Below are positions 50,290 to 57,933 of a DNA stretch of 64,000 nt, piece after piece. The stretch spans positions 1-64,000 of the forward strand of contig NZ_BONK01000016.1 of NCBI RefSeq assembly GCF_016862675.1, in the 5' to 3' direction. Source of the stretch: Cellulomonas chitinilytica (GTDB lineage: Bacteria; Actinomycetota; Actinomycetes; Actinomycetales; Cellulomonadaceae). Numbering within the stretch: the stretch's first letter is position 1; each line of letters starts with the position of its first letter. The position numbers and the translations under genes are program-made. The notes under the pieces were generated by a model. It had not been told where the DNA came from, ran no database searches, and saw only the letters and a list, made by a program, of their open reading frames with translations.

Positions 50290-51468
50290 TCAGGACGTGG
50301 TGCAGCTCAGGTTGCTGATCGCACCGCCGCCGTTGGCGACGAAGCCGAACGACGTCGACGCCCCGCCGCTCAGCAGCCCGTTGTACGCGGCGTTCCGCAC
50401 CGTGATCGACGAGCCGCTCGTGGTGAGCACGCCGTTCCAGAGGTTCTGGATGGTGGTGCCGTTCGCGAGGGTGCCCGTCACGGTCCAGCCGCTCGTCATC
50501 GACGAGCCGGTGTTCTTCACGACGACCGTGCCCTGGAAGCCGGTCGACCAGGTGCTGTCGACCTTGAGCGTGGCGCTGCACCCGGACGAGGGCGGCGGCG
50601 TGAGCGTCGGGGTCGGGGTGGGCGTCGGGGTCGGCGTGGGCGTCGGGGTCGGGGTGGGAGTCGGGGTCGGCGTCGACCCGTCCGTCGTGACCGAGAAGTT
50701 GGTCACTGCGAGGCCGGCGCCGCCGATCCACGGCTCGAAGCCCGCCTGGACGCTCGTGAGGTACCAGCTCGTCGAGCCGTAGCCGCGGCTCACCACGTCG
50801 TTCCAGAACGCGCTCACCGGGAAGCTGATCGAGCTCGTGGGCGTCTGCCGCACGTACGAGATGACGTTCCAGCCGGACGAGCCGTACCAGACGTCCCACG
50901 TGGCACCCGCGACGTTCGCCGTGCCGACCTTCGAGCCGATCGGCTGGATCGACCCGGCGTGGTTGAGCCACACCATGAGCTCGGCGCCGTCGTTCTGCTG
51001 CGTCGTCGTCGTGGGCCGCGACTTGTTGAACCAGATGTCGTAGGCCGCGTCGTACGTGCCGCTGCTCGGGAAGGTCATGCTCACGCTCGTGCTCAGGGTG
51101 CTGAAGCGCGGGTCGCTCGTCTGCAGGCCGTTCGGGCTCAGGATGTTGTTGCTCGTCGTGCACTGGCTGTAGTGGCACCCGTAGTAGACCGCCGGGTACG
51201 ACTTCGGGGCGCCGTTGGTGGCCGTCTGCCCGTCGGCCTGGGTGACCGTGAAGCCGGTCGACGAGACGTCGATGCACTGGGTGGAGCTGGTGCCCCAGCG
51301 GTTGTTCATCACGATGTAGCGGCCGCCCTGGATGGACGCGTTGCCGTACTGCTCGCAGATCACGGGTGCCGCGCTGGCGACCTGCGCGCCGGACAGGCCG
51401 AGCAGGCCCAGGACGGCGGTCAGCAGCGCGGTCAGCACGACCGTGCGGGTGCGGGTTCGGTGAATCAT
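50290..51468 (-). CDS. Secreted GH12 endoglucanase/xyloglucanase with CBM2
   Basis: 392 residues. Signal peptide (cut near VASAA, about 34), a GH12 beta-jelly roll (about 35-262) with nucleophile Glu 163 in AELMVWLNH and acid/base Glu 245 in FEPWIGG, a Pro-Thr repeat linker (265-293), and a C-terminal cellulose-binding CBM2 ([29 protein letters not shown], terminal Cys). Cleaves internal beta-1,4-glucan bonds, possibly xyloglucan. ATG 51468 has an AAGGAG ribosome site. It follows the GH5 gene by 93 nt that contain a strong hairpin. Confidence 0.93.
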   Translation of the reverse strand: MIHRTRTRTVVLTALLTAVLGLLGLSGAQVASAAPVICEQYGNASIQGGRYIVMNNRWGTSSTQCIDVSSTGFTVTQADGQTATNGAPKSYPAVYYGCHYSQCTTSNNILSPNGLQTSDPRFSTLSTSVSMTFPSSGTYDAAYDIWFNKSRPTTTTQQNDGAELMVWLNHAGSIQPIGSKVGTANVAGATWDVWYGSSGWNVISYVRQTPTSSISFPVSAFWNDVVSRGYGSTSWYLTSVQAGFEPWIGGAGLAVTNFSVTTDGSTPTPTPTPTPTPTPTPTPTPTPTLTPPPSSGCSATLKVDSTWSTGFQGTVVVKNTGSSMTSGWTVTGTLANGTTIQNLWNGVLTTSGSSITVRNAAYNGLLSGGASTSFGFVANGGGAISNLSCTTS

Positions 51469-51512
51469 GGCACTCCTTCGGAGCGGTCGACGACGTGGGA
51501 GGACGGGAAGGT

Positions 51513-51550
51513 CCGTCGGGCGGCGGGCCGTGACGCCCGCCGCCCGACGG
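51513..51550 (-). terminator. Hairpin between GH5 and GH12 genes
   Basis: Perfect 16-bp stem (51513-51528 with 51535-51550), 11 nt past the GH5 stop. Only 44 nt remain to the GH12 start, with no obvious promoter, so it may be a leaky terminator or a mRNA-stabilising structure. Confidence 0.7.
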
Positions 51551-51561
51551 GCGGCCTCAGC

Positions 51562-53238
51562 TCAGGAGCACGCGACCCCGTTGAGCTTGACGTTGCTCGG
51601 GGCAGGGCTCGACGGGCCGTTCGCGACGAGCCCGATGCTCGCCACCGACCCGGCGGCCAGCGAGCTGTTCCAGGTCGGCGCCGTCACCGTCACGGTCGTG
51701 CCGCTCTGGCTGAACGTGCCGTTCCACCCGCTGCCGACCGTCACGCCGGAGGGCACCGTGAACGTGATGGTCCACGGGTTGAGGGCCGACGACGAGCCGT
51801 TCTTCGCGGTGATCGCCGCCTGGAACCCGCCCGCCCACGTGTTGGTCAGCGTGACCGTCGACGTGCACGCGCCCGGGTTCTGCGTGGGCGTGGGCGTCGG
51901 GGTCGGGGTCGGCGTGGGGGTGGTCGGCGTCGGCGTGGTCGGCGTCGGCGTCGGGGTGGTGGGGGTCGGCGTCGGGGTCGTGCCCCGGCGGACCGGCGGC
52001 ACGAGCGCGGACTGCAGGATCGACTGCTTGGCGGTCTGCACCGTCACCCAGTCGTCCTTGACGATGCCGCCCGTGTCGCCCGAGTCCGGGTTCCACGACC
52101 AGTACGTGAACGAGATGCCGTTCGTCTTCATGTAGTCGACGAGCGTCGTGAGCCACTTCGTGTCACGCGGGTCGGCCAGCGTGCTGCCGAACTCGCCGAC
52201 GAGCACCGGCGCGACGTTCTGCTTGACGAGGTAGCCCCAGTAGTGGTCCCACGTCGCCGGCAGGTTGGCCGGGAAGTCCGGGTGCTTCGTGGTGTCGAAC
52301 CACTCCTGGTGGTCGTACACGGAGATGCCGTAGTCGTGCGCGGAGTACACGAGCTTGTTGCTCGCGCTGAGCCGGACCGGGTACGTGCCGGCGTTCGCGA
52401 GGTTCCCGCCCCACCAGCTGCAGTTCGCCGGGTCGTCCGGGATGTCGTCCCACTGGTTCGCGACGCCGCCGGACAGGCAGGACACGCCCTCGACGATGAC
52501 GAGCCAGTTCGGGTTCGCGGCCAGGACGGCGTTGCCGATGCGCTCGGCGGCGAGCCGCCAGTCGCGGGCGGTGTCGCCGCAGCCCCAGCAGGAGCCCGTG
52601 GAGTTCGGCTCGGTGCCCTCGGCGTGCGGCTCGTTGAACAGGTCTGCGCCGATGACCGTCGGGTTGCCCGCGTAGCGCGCCGCGAGGAGCTTCCAGTCGG
52701 CGATCTCGCTGGCCTCCGACACGGTCGGGGTGTACCAGAGCGCCGTCTGGCCGGCCGCCGTGGGGCGGTGCCGGTCGAGGATGACGCGCATGCCGAGCTC
52801 ACCCGCGTAGTCGACGACCTTGTCGAGGATCTCGAGCGGCGACAGCCCGACGAGGTCGGGATTCGTGTACGAGTTCACGCTCGTCGCCTGCGCGCCGGAC
52901 TTGAGCGCGTCGCCCGCGAACGGGACCCGCAGCGTGTTGTAGCCGAGCTGGGCCATGTGGTCCATCTGCGACTTCCACGTGACGCTCGCCCACAGGCCGT
53001 GGAACGTCTTGTTGTCGGTCTCCATGCCGAACCAGTTGATGCCGGTGAGGCGGACCGTGGCACCCGTGGAGTCAACGATCTGGCTCCCCTTCGTGCTGAG
53101 GTAGCCGGTGCCGGTGCCGCTGGCGTTCGCGGCGGTCGCGGTGGACCCGGAGAGGGCGACCAGCGCGGTCGCCGCGACGGCGAGGGCAGCCGCCGAGCTG
53201 ACCAGACGGGCGACGATGCCGCGTCTCGTGCGTGTCAT
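51562..53238 (-). CDS. Secreted GH5 endoglucanase with CBM2
   Basis: 558 residues. Tat-like N-terminus (MTRTRRG) and hydrophobic signal segment, cut near ATAA (about 37). The GH5 barrel spans about 45-415: acid/base Glu 203 in LFNEPH, nucleophile Glu 349 in VGEFGS, with RVPFAGD and HDYG as other active-site strands. A Thr-Pro linker (about 420-455) and a C-terminal CBM2 follow. Cellulose hydrolysis outside the cell. ATG 53238 has a GGAG site. A CebR/CelR-type operator lies 20-34 nt upstream. Confidence 0.94.
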   Translation of the reverse strand: MTRTRRGIVARLVSSAAALAVAATALVALSGSTATAANASGTGTGYLSTKGSQIVDSTGATVRLTGINWFGMETDNKTFHGLWASVTWKSQMDHMAQLGYNTLRVPFAGDALKSGAQATSVNSYTNPDLVGLSPLEILDKVVDYAGELGMRVILDRHRPTAAGQTALWYTPTVSEASEIADWKLLAARYAGNPTVIGADLFNEPHAEGTEPNSTGSCWGCGDTARDWRLAAERIGNAVLAANPNWLVIVEGVSCLSGGVANQWDDIPDDPANCSWWGGNLANAGTYPVRLSASNKLVYSAHDYGISVYDHQEWFDTTKHPDFPANLPATWDHYWGYLVKQNVAPVLVGEFGSTLADPRDTKWLTTLVDYMKTNGISFTYWSWNPDSGDTGGIVKDDWVTVQTAKQSILQSALVPPVRRGTTPTPTPTTPTPTPTTPTPTTPTPTPTPTPTPTQNPGACTSTVTLTNTWAGGFQAAITAKNGSSSALNPWTITFTVPSGVTVGSGWNGTFSQSGTTVTVTAPTWNSSLAAGSVASIGLVANGPSSPAPSNVKLNGVACS

Positions 53239-53258
53239 GAACGCTCCTGTGAGGGAGA

Positions 53259-53272
53259 TGGGAGCGCTTCCG
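53259..53272. promoter_or_regulatory. Candidate CebR/CelR operator
   Basis: TGGGAGCGCTTCCG matches the cellulose-regulator operator TGGGAGCGCTCCCA known from Thermobifida and Streptomyces at 12 of 14 positions. It lies 21 nt upstream of the GH5 start. A LacI-type repressor would release it on cellobiose. The remaining 212 nt to the next gene are somewhat less GC-rich around 53340-53395; I see no certain promoter there. Confidence 0.65.
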
Positions 53273-53484
53273 CCTCTCCTGCGAGGCGGGCCGACCAGCA
53301 CGGTGCGCGGCGGGGCGGAAGGCTTGTGGGCAGCGTTCATGCAAGCAGCACTCGAACCGTTCCGACAGGAACTGGAACGTTTAGGCACGTCGAATGGCCC
53401 GACCCCGGGCCTGGTCAGGGCGGCGGGACGACGACGACCCGCGCGGTCACCGGTCGCGCGGTTCGGGTGCGGGTGAGGGGCCGG

Positions 53485-53973
53485 TCAGGACGTCGGACGG
53501 CGGCGGGCGCCTTCCGCGAGCATCCTCGTCGCCCGCCACCGGGACAGCCCCACGCTCGTCACGACGTCGTCGAGCGTCGTGGGGTCCACCGAGTCGAGCA
53601 GGAGCTCCTCGAGCACCGGCGGGGCGTCCGACAGCACCAGACCGGCGGGGAGCTTGTCGCCACGCACCCCGGCGGTCCACCGGGTCGCGGTGATCTGCCC
53701 CTCGCGCCGCTCCAGGAGGACGACCGGCACCGAGCGGAGCAGCTTCGAGATGGCCGCCGCGCCGTCAGGTGCGGCCGCCGGGTCGCGCAGGACCGCGATC
53801 GCGCCGACCGGGGACGGCACCACGTCGACGTCGACCTTCGCGAGCGCGCAGGCCGCCGCGAGCGGCGCCGGCACCCCCACCTGGGTCAGGACGAGCGCGA
53901 CGGACGGCGTCTCGGCGGTCCCGTCGAGCAGGCTCGACAGGTCGTCGGGCACGACGACGTCGTCGTCGCTCAC
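53485..53973 (-). CDS. Protein of unknown function downstream of hisB
   Basis: 162 residues, soluble, GTG start overlapping the hisB stop (GTGA). It alternates strand and helix ([44 protein letters not shown]) and ends with a helix-turn-helix-like [14 protein letters not shown]. No motif I can name. Its tight coupling to hisB implies coexpression with histidine genes. It could be a regulator or an unrelated passenger. Confidence 0.72.
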   Translation of the reverse strand: MSDDDVVVPDDLSSLLDGTAETPSVALVLTQVGVPAPLAAACALAKVDVDVVPSPVGAIAVLRDPAAAPDGAAAISKLLRSVPVVLLERREGQITATRWTAGVRGDKLPAGLVLSDAPPVLEELLLDSVDPTTLDDVVTSVGLSRWRATRMLAEGARRRPTS

Positions 53974-54581
53974 AGGGCGCCCTTCGTGGACGGGATGCCG
54001 TCGACGCGCGGGTCGAGCGCCACCGCGAACCGCAGCGCGCGGGCCAACGCCTTGAACTGCGCCTCGACGATGTGGTGCGGGTCGCGGCCCGCGAGGACGC
54101 GGACGTGGATGCTGAACGCGGCGTGGTGCGCGATCGACTCGAGCACGTGCCGCGTGAGCGAGCCCGTGAAGTGGCCGCCGATCAGGTGGTACTCCTGCCC
54201 GGGCGGCTCGCCGGTGTGCACCAAGTACGGGCGGCCCGACACGTCGACGACCGCCTGCGCGAGGGCCTCGTCGAGCGGGACCGTCGCGTCGCCGAAGCGC
54301 GAGATGCCGCGCTTGTCGCCGAGCGCCTGCCGCAGGGCCTCGCCGAGCGTGATCGCGACGTCCTCGACCGTGTGGTGGGCGTCGATGTGGGTGTCGCCGG
54401 TCGCCTTGACCGTGAGGTCGATGAGCGAGTGCTTGCCCAGCGCCGTGAGCATGTGGTCGTAGAACGGCACGGTCGTCGAGATGTCGGTGCGGCCCGTGCC
54501 GTCGAGGTCGACCTCGACCAGCACGCTCGACTCGCTCGTGGCGCGCTCGATCCGCGCCGTCCTGCCCTGCGCTGGGCTCAC
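53970..54581 (-). CDS. hisB: Imidazoleglycerol-phosphate dehydratase
   Basis: 203 residues, monofunctional form. Two metal-binding HHxxE-type motifs: [11 protein letters not shown] and [31 protein letters not shown] is the conserved N-terminal block. GTG start with a GAGGAGA ribosome site, 58 nt after hisC. Its stop overlaps the next small gene. Confidence 0.97.
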   Translation of the reverse strand: MSPAQGRTARIERATSESSVLVEVDLDGTGRTDISTTVPFYDHMLTALGKHSLIDLTVKATGDTHIDAHHTVEDVAITLGEALRQALGDKRGISRFGDATVPLDEALAQAVVDVSGRPYLVHTGEPPGQEYHLIGGHFTGSLTRHVLESIAHHAAFSIHVRVLAGRDPHHIVEAQFKALARALRFAVALDPRVDGIPSTKGAL

Positions 54582-54639
54582 AGTCTCTCCTCGTCCATAC
54601 CTCTGCTGCGCTCCGCTCCGCGTCGTCCCGGGTGGACGC

Positions 54640-55755
54640 TCAGAGCCCTGCCACGTCGACCAGGGCGTCCTTGAACGCCGCCGTCTCCTGGGGGGTGCCG
54701 ACCGACACCCGCAACCATCCGTCCGGACCCGACTCCCGGATCAGCACGCCACGGTCGAGCAGACCCTGCCAGATCGCGTGCCGGTCGTCGAACACCCCGA
54801 ACAGCACGAAGTTCGCGTCGGAGTCCGCGACCTGCAGGCCACGCTCGCGCAACCAGACGACGAGCGCGTCCCGCTCGTCGCGCAGCGAGCCGACCTGCGC
54901 CATCAGCGTGGGCGCGTGCCGCAGCGCCGCGCGCGCGACCGCCTGCGTCACGGCCGACAGGTGGTACGGCAGCCGGACCACCCGCAGCGCGTCGACGAGG
55001 GCCGGCGACGCCGCGAGGTAGCCGACGCGCGCACCCGCCAGGCCGAACGCCTTGGACATGGTGCGGCTCACGGCGAGGTGAGGGTGGTCCGCGAGCAGCT
55101 CGAGCGCCGACGGGGTGCCCCGCCGGCGGAACTCCCCGTACGCCTCGTCCACCACGACGACGCACCCGCCCGGGACCTGCGCGGCCGCCTCGAGGACGGC
55201 GAGGACGGTCGACGTCGGCAGCGCGGTCCCCGTCGGGTTGTTGGGGCTCGCGAGCAGCACGACCGACGGCGCGAGCTCCGCGATCGTGTCCCGGGCCACC
55301 TGCGGGTCGAGGCTGAAGTCCGCCTCCCGCCGGCCCGTCACCCAGCCGGTGTGCGTGTCCCGCGCGTACTCCGGGTACATCGAGTACGTCGGCGCGAACG
55401 AGACGGCCGTGCGCCCCGGTCCCCCGAACGCCTGCAGGACGTGCAGCATGATCTCGTTCGAGCCGTTCGCCGCCCACAGCTGCTCGGCGGCCAGCGGCAC
55501 GCCCGACTCGACGGCCAGGTAGGCAGCGAGGTCCGCGCGCAGGTCGAGGAAGTCCCGGTCGGGATACCGGTTCAGGCCGCCCGCCGCCGCCGCGACGGAC
55601 TCCGCGATGTCCGCCACCACCTCGGCCGAGGGCGCGTACGGGTTCTCGTTGACGTTGAGCGCGTACGGGACGTCGAGCTGCGGGGCGCCGTAGGGCTCGA
55701 CGCCGGCGAGCTCGGGACGCAGCGGCAGCGTGGGGCGCGCGAGGTCGTGGGGCAC
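54640..55755 (-). CDS. hisC: Histidinol-phosphate aminotransferase
   Basis: 371 residues, PLP fold type [11 protein letters not shown] at the N-terminus, [19 protein letters not shown], and the Schiff-base Lys in [21 protein letters not shown] start six nt after the hexamer TAGAAT, with no ribosome site, so the mRNA is probably leaderless and hisC heads its own unit. In related genomes hisC directly follows hisD; here 5.8 kb with the ole and adh genes separates them. Confidence 0.96.
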   Translation of the reverse strand: MPHDLARPTLPLRPELAGVEPYGAPQLDVPYALNVNENPYAPSAEVVADIAESVAAAAGGLNRYPDRDFLDLRADLAAYLAVESGVPLAAEQLWAANGSNEIMLHVLQAFGGPGRTAVSFAPTYSMYPEYARDTHTGWVTGRREADFSLDPQVARDTIAELAPSVVLLASPNNPTGTALPTSTVLAVLEAAAQVPGGCVVVVDEAYGEFRRRGTPSALELLADHPHLAVSRTMSKAFGLAGARVGYLAASPALVDALRVVRLPYHLSAVTQAVARAALRHAPTLMAQVGSLRDERDALVVWLRERGLQVADSDANFVLFGVFDDRHAIWQGLLDRGVLIRESGPDGWLRVSVGTPQETAAFKDALVDVAGL

Positions 55756-55761
55756 GCACCG

Positions 55762-55767
55762 ATTCTA
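55762..55767 (-). promoter_or_regulatory. hisC leaderless -10 element
   Basis: TAGAAT (five of six to TATAAT) on the minus strand, six nt before the hisC GTG. No convincing -35. Confidence 0.55.
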
Positions 55768-55905
55768 AGGACGGCTCGGCGACGGGCGTCGGGGCGTCCG
55801 GGATCGGGACGATCGTCCCCTCCCGGGCGTGCCGGGGTCGGCCTACTGTCGAGAGCGGGACGGCCGCTCGACCGCCCCGCTGTGCGCACCGTCGAGGAGG
55901 ACGAG

Positions 55906-56937
55906 ATGAGCACCATGAAGGCGGCCGTCGTGCGGTCGTTCGACGCCGAGCTGGACGTCACCGACATCGAGATCCCGACACCCGGCCCGCTCGAGGCCCT
56001 CGTCGAGGTCCGCTACTCGGGCGTCTGCCACACGGACCTGCACGCGGCGCGCGGCGACTGGCCGGTGAAGCCGACCCCGCCGTTCGTGCCCGGCCACGAG
56101 GGTGCCGGCACGGTCGTCGCCGTCGGCGACCAGGTGACCCGCGTCAAGGTCGGCGACCGGGTGGGCAACGCGTGGCTGTGGTCGGCGTGCGGCGAGTGCG
56201 AGTACTGCGAGACCGGCTGGGAGACGCTGTGCCCGCAGCAGAAGAACGGCGGGTACGCGGTGGACGGCTCGTTCGGGCAGTTCATGCTGGTCGACTCCCG
56301 CTACTGCCCGGTCATCCCGGACGGGGTCGACCTCGCAGCGGCCGCGCCGATCCTGTGCGCGGGCGTCACCGTCTACAAGGGCCTCAAGGTCACGGACACC
56401 CAGCCCGGCGAGTGGGTGCTCGTCTCCGGCATCGGCGGCCTCGGGCACCTCGCCGTCCAGTACGCGGTCGCGATGGGCCGGCGGGTCGCCGCGATCGACG
56501 TCGACGAGTCGAAGCTGGCCCTCGCCCGCAAGCACGGCGCCGAGGTCGCGGTGAACGCCGCGACCGAGGCGGACCCGGCGGGCCGCCTGCAGGAGCTCAC
56601 GGGCGGCGGCGTGCACGGCGCGCTCGTCACGGCGGTCAACGCGCACGCGTTCCCGCAGGCCGTCGGCGCGCTGCGGCGCGGCGGCACGGTGTCGCTCGTC
56701 GGCCTGCCGCCCGACCAGTTCCCGCTGGACATCTTCACGACGGTCCTGTTCGGGCTCACGGTGCGCGGGTCGATCGTCGGCACCCGCAAGGACATGGCCG
56801 AAGCCATCGACTTCTTCGCACGGGGAAAGGTCAGCCCGACCTACGCCGTGCGGCCGATGAGCGACATCAACGCGATCTTCGCCGAGATGGAGGCGGGGCA
56901 CATCGACGGGCGCATCGTCATGGACATGACCGCCTGA
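55906..56937 (+). CDS. Zinc-dependent alcohol dehydrogenase
   Basis: 343 residues. Catalytic zinc ligands in GVCHTDLHAARGDW and GHEGAG, the structural-zinc cysteines in CGECEYCETGWETLC, and the NAD-binding GIGGLGHLAVQYA. Closest in type to bacterial AdhP/AdhT ethanol-active enzymes. A -10-like TACTGT lies at 55844-55849 and GGAGG precedes ATG 55906. It is divergent from hisC and convergent with oleD (18-nt gap). It could reduce aldehydes, but a link to the ole pathway is only positional. Confidence 0.94.
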   Translation: MSTMKAAVVRSFDAELDVTDIEIPTPGPLEALVEVRYSGVCHTDLHAARGDWPVKPTPPFVPGHEGAGTVVAVGDQVTRVKVGDRVGNAWLWSACGECEYCETGWETLCPQQKNGGYAVDGSFGQFMLVDSRYCPVIPDGVDLAAAAPILCAGVTVYKGLKVTDTQPGEWVLVSGIGGLGHLAVQYAVAMGRRVAAIDVDESKLALARKHGAEVAVNAATEADPAGRLQELTGGGVHGALVTAVNAHAFPQAVGALRRGGTVSLVGLPPDQFPLDIFTTVLFGLTVRGSIVGTRKDMAEAIDFFARGKVSPTYAVRPMSDINAIFAEMEAGHIDGRIVMDMTA

Positions 56938-56955
56938 CCCGACCCGGGTCGTCGC

Positions 56956-57933
56956 TCACGACGCGGCGGCGAGCCGGGCGAAGCCCTCGTCCAGCGACAC
57001 CCGCGGGGACCATCGCAGCGCCTCGCGGGTGCGCCGCTGGTCGAACCAGTGCGCCGTCGAGAGCTGTTCGGCGACGAACCGGGTGAGCGGCGGCTCGCCC
57101 GCGAGCGGGAACCGGGCCCACACGGCGTCGAGGCCGGCCCCGAGCGCCCTGGCGAGGCCGCCCGGCACGTGGACGCGTGGCGCCGGGGCCCCGGACGCCA
57201 CGCAGATGGCGCGCAGCAGCTCCAGGACGGGGCGCGGCTCCCCGTTCGTCACCACGTACGCCTGACCGCACGCGGCGTCCGGTGCGGTCAGCGCCGCCAC
57301 GAGCGCGTCGGCGGCGTTGTCCACGTAGGTCGTGTCGATCAGCGGTGCGCCCGACCCCAGGACCGGCAACCGCCCGGCCCGGGCACGGGCGACGACCCGC
57401 CCGATCAGCTGGGTGTCCCCCGGTCCCCAGACCAGGTGCGGCCGGACGACGACGACGCGCATCGCCGCGGTGTCCGTCTCGAGCGCCAGCAGCTCGCCGG
57501 CCGCCTTCGTCCGGGCGTACGGCCCCCGGGCGAGCGCCGGTTCGGCAGCAGTCGCCGGGGCGCCGACCAGCGACCCGCCGACGTGCGCGACGGACGGCGA
57601 CGAGACGTGCACGAACCGGCCGGCACCGGCCGCGCGGGCGGCGGCGAGCAGGTGCCGCGTGCCCTCGACGTTGACCCGCCGGAACTCGTCCTCGGGGCCG
57701 GTGATGTCGACCCTCGCCGCGAGGTGGACGACCGCGTCGCAGCCGGCGACGGCACGGGCGGTCGCGACGGGGTCGGTCACGCTGCCGAGGACGTCGCGCG
57801 CGCCGTCGACCCGGGCCGGGCGACGCTGGAACGTGCGGACCTGCGCGCCGCCGGCGACGAGAGCGCGGGCGACGGCGCCGCCGAGCATCCCGCTCGCGCC
57901 GGTGACGAGCACCGTCGAGCCGTCGACGGTCAC
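56956..57933 (-). CDS. oleD: OleD-type NAD(P)-dependent beta-keto acid reductase
   Basis: 325 residues, extended short-chain dehydrogenase. Cofactor motif TGASGMLGGA (11-20), Ser in VHVSSPSV (about 111), YxxxK in GPYARTKAAGE (Tyr 139, Lys 143). In the known ole pathway OleD reduces the 2-alkyl-3-keto acid made by OleA to the hydroxy acid. The GTG start overlaps the oleBC stop (GTGA). Resemblance to 3-beta-HSD-like SDRs is expected; the assignment leans on the oleA-oleBC neighbours. Confidence 0.88.
   Translation of the reverse strand: MTVDGSTVLVTGASGMLGGAVARALVAGGAQVRTFQRRPARVDGARDVLGSVTDPVATARAVAGCDAVVHLAARVDITGPEDEFRRVNVEGTRHLLAAARAAGAGRFVHVSSPSVAHVGGSLVGAPATAAEPALARGPYARTKAAGELLALETDTAAMRVVVVRPHLVWGPGDTQLIGRVVARARAGRLPVLGSGAPLIDTTYVDNAADALVAALTAPDAACGQAYVVTNGEPRPVLELLRAICVASGAPAPRVHVPGGLARALGAGLDAVWARFPLAGEPPLTRFVAEQLSTAHWFDQRRTREALRWSPRVSLDEGFARLAAAS

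Noticed and set aside
50590-50680. Tandem GTCGGGGTCGG-type repeats as a repeat element
   Set aside because: They encode the Pro-Thr linker of the GH12 enzyme; the same holds for 51885-51980 in the GH5 gene.
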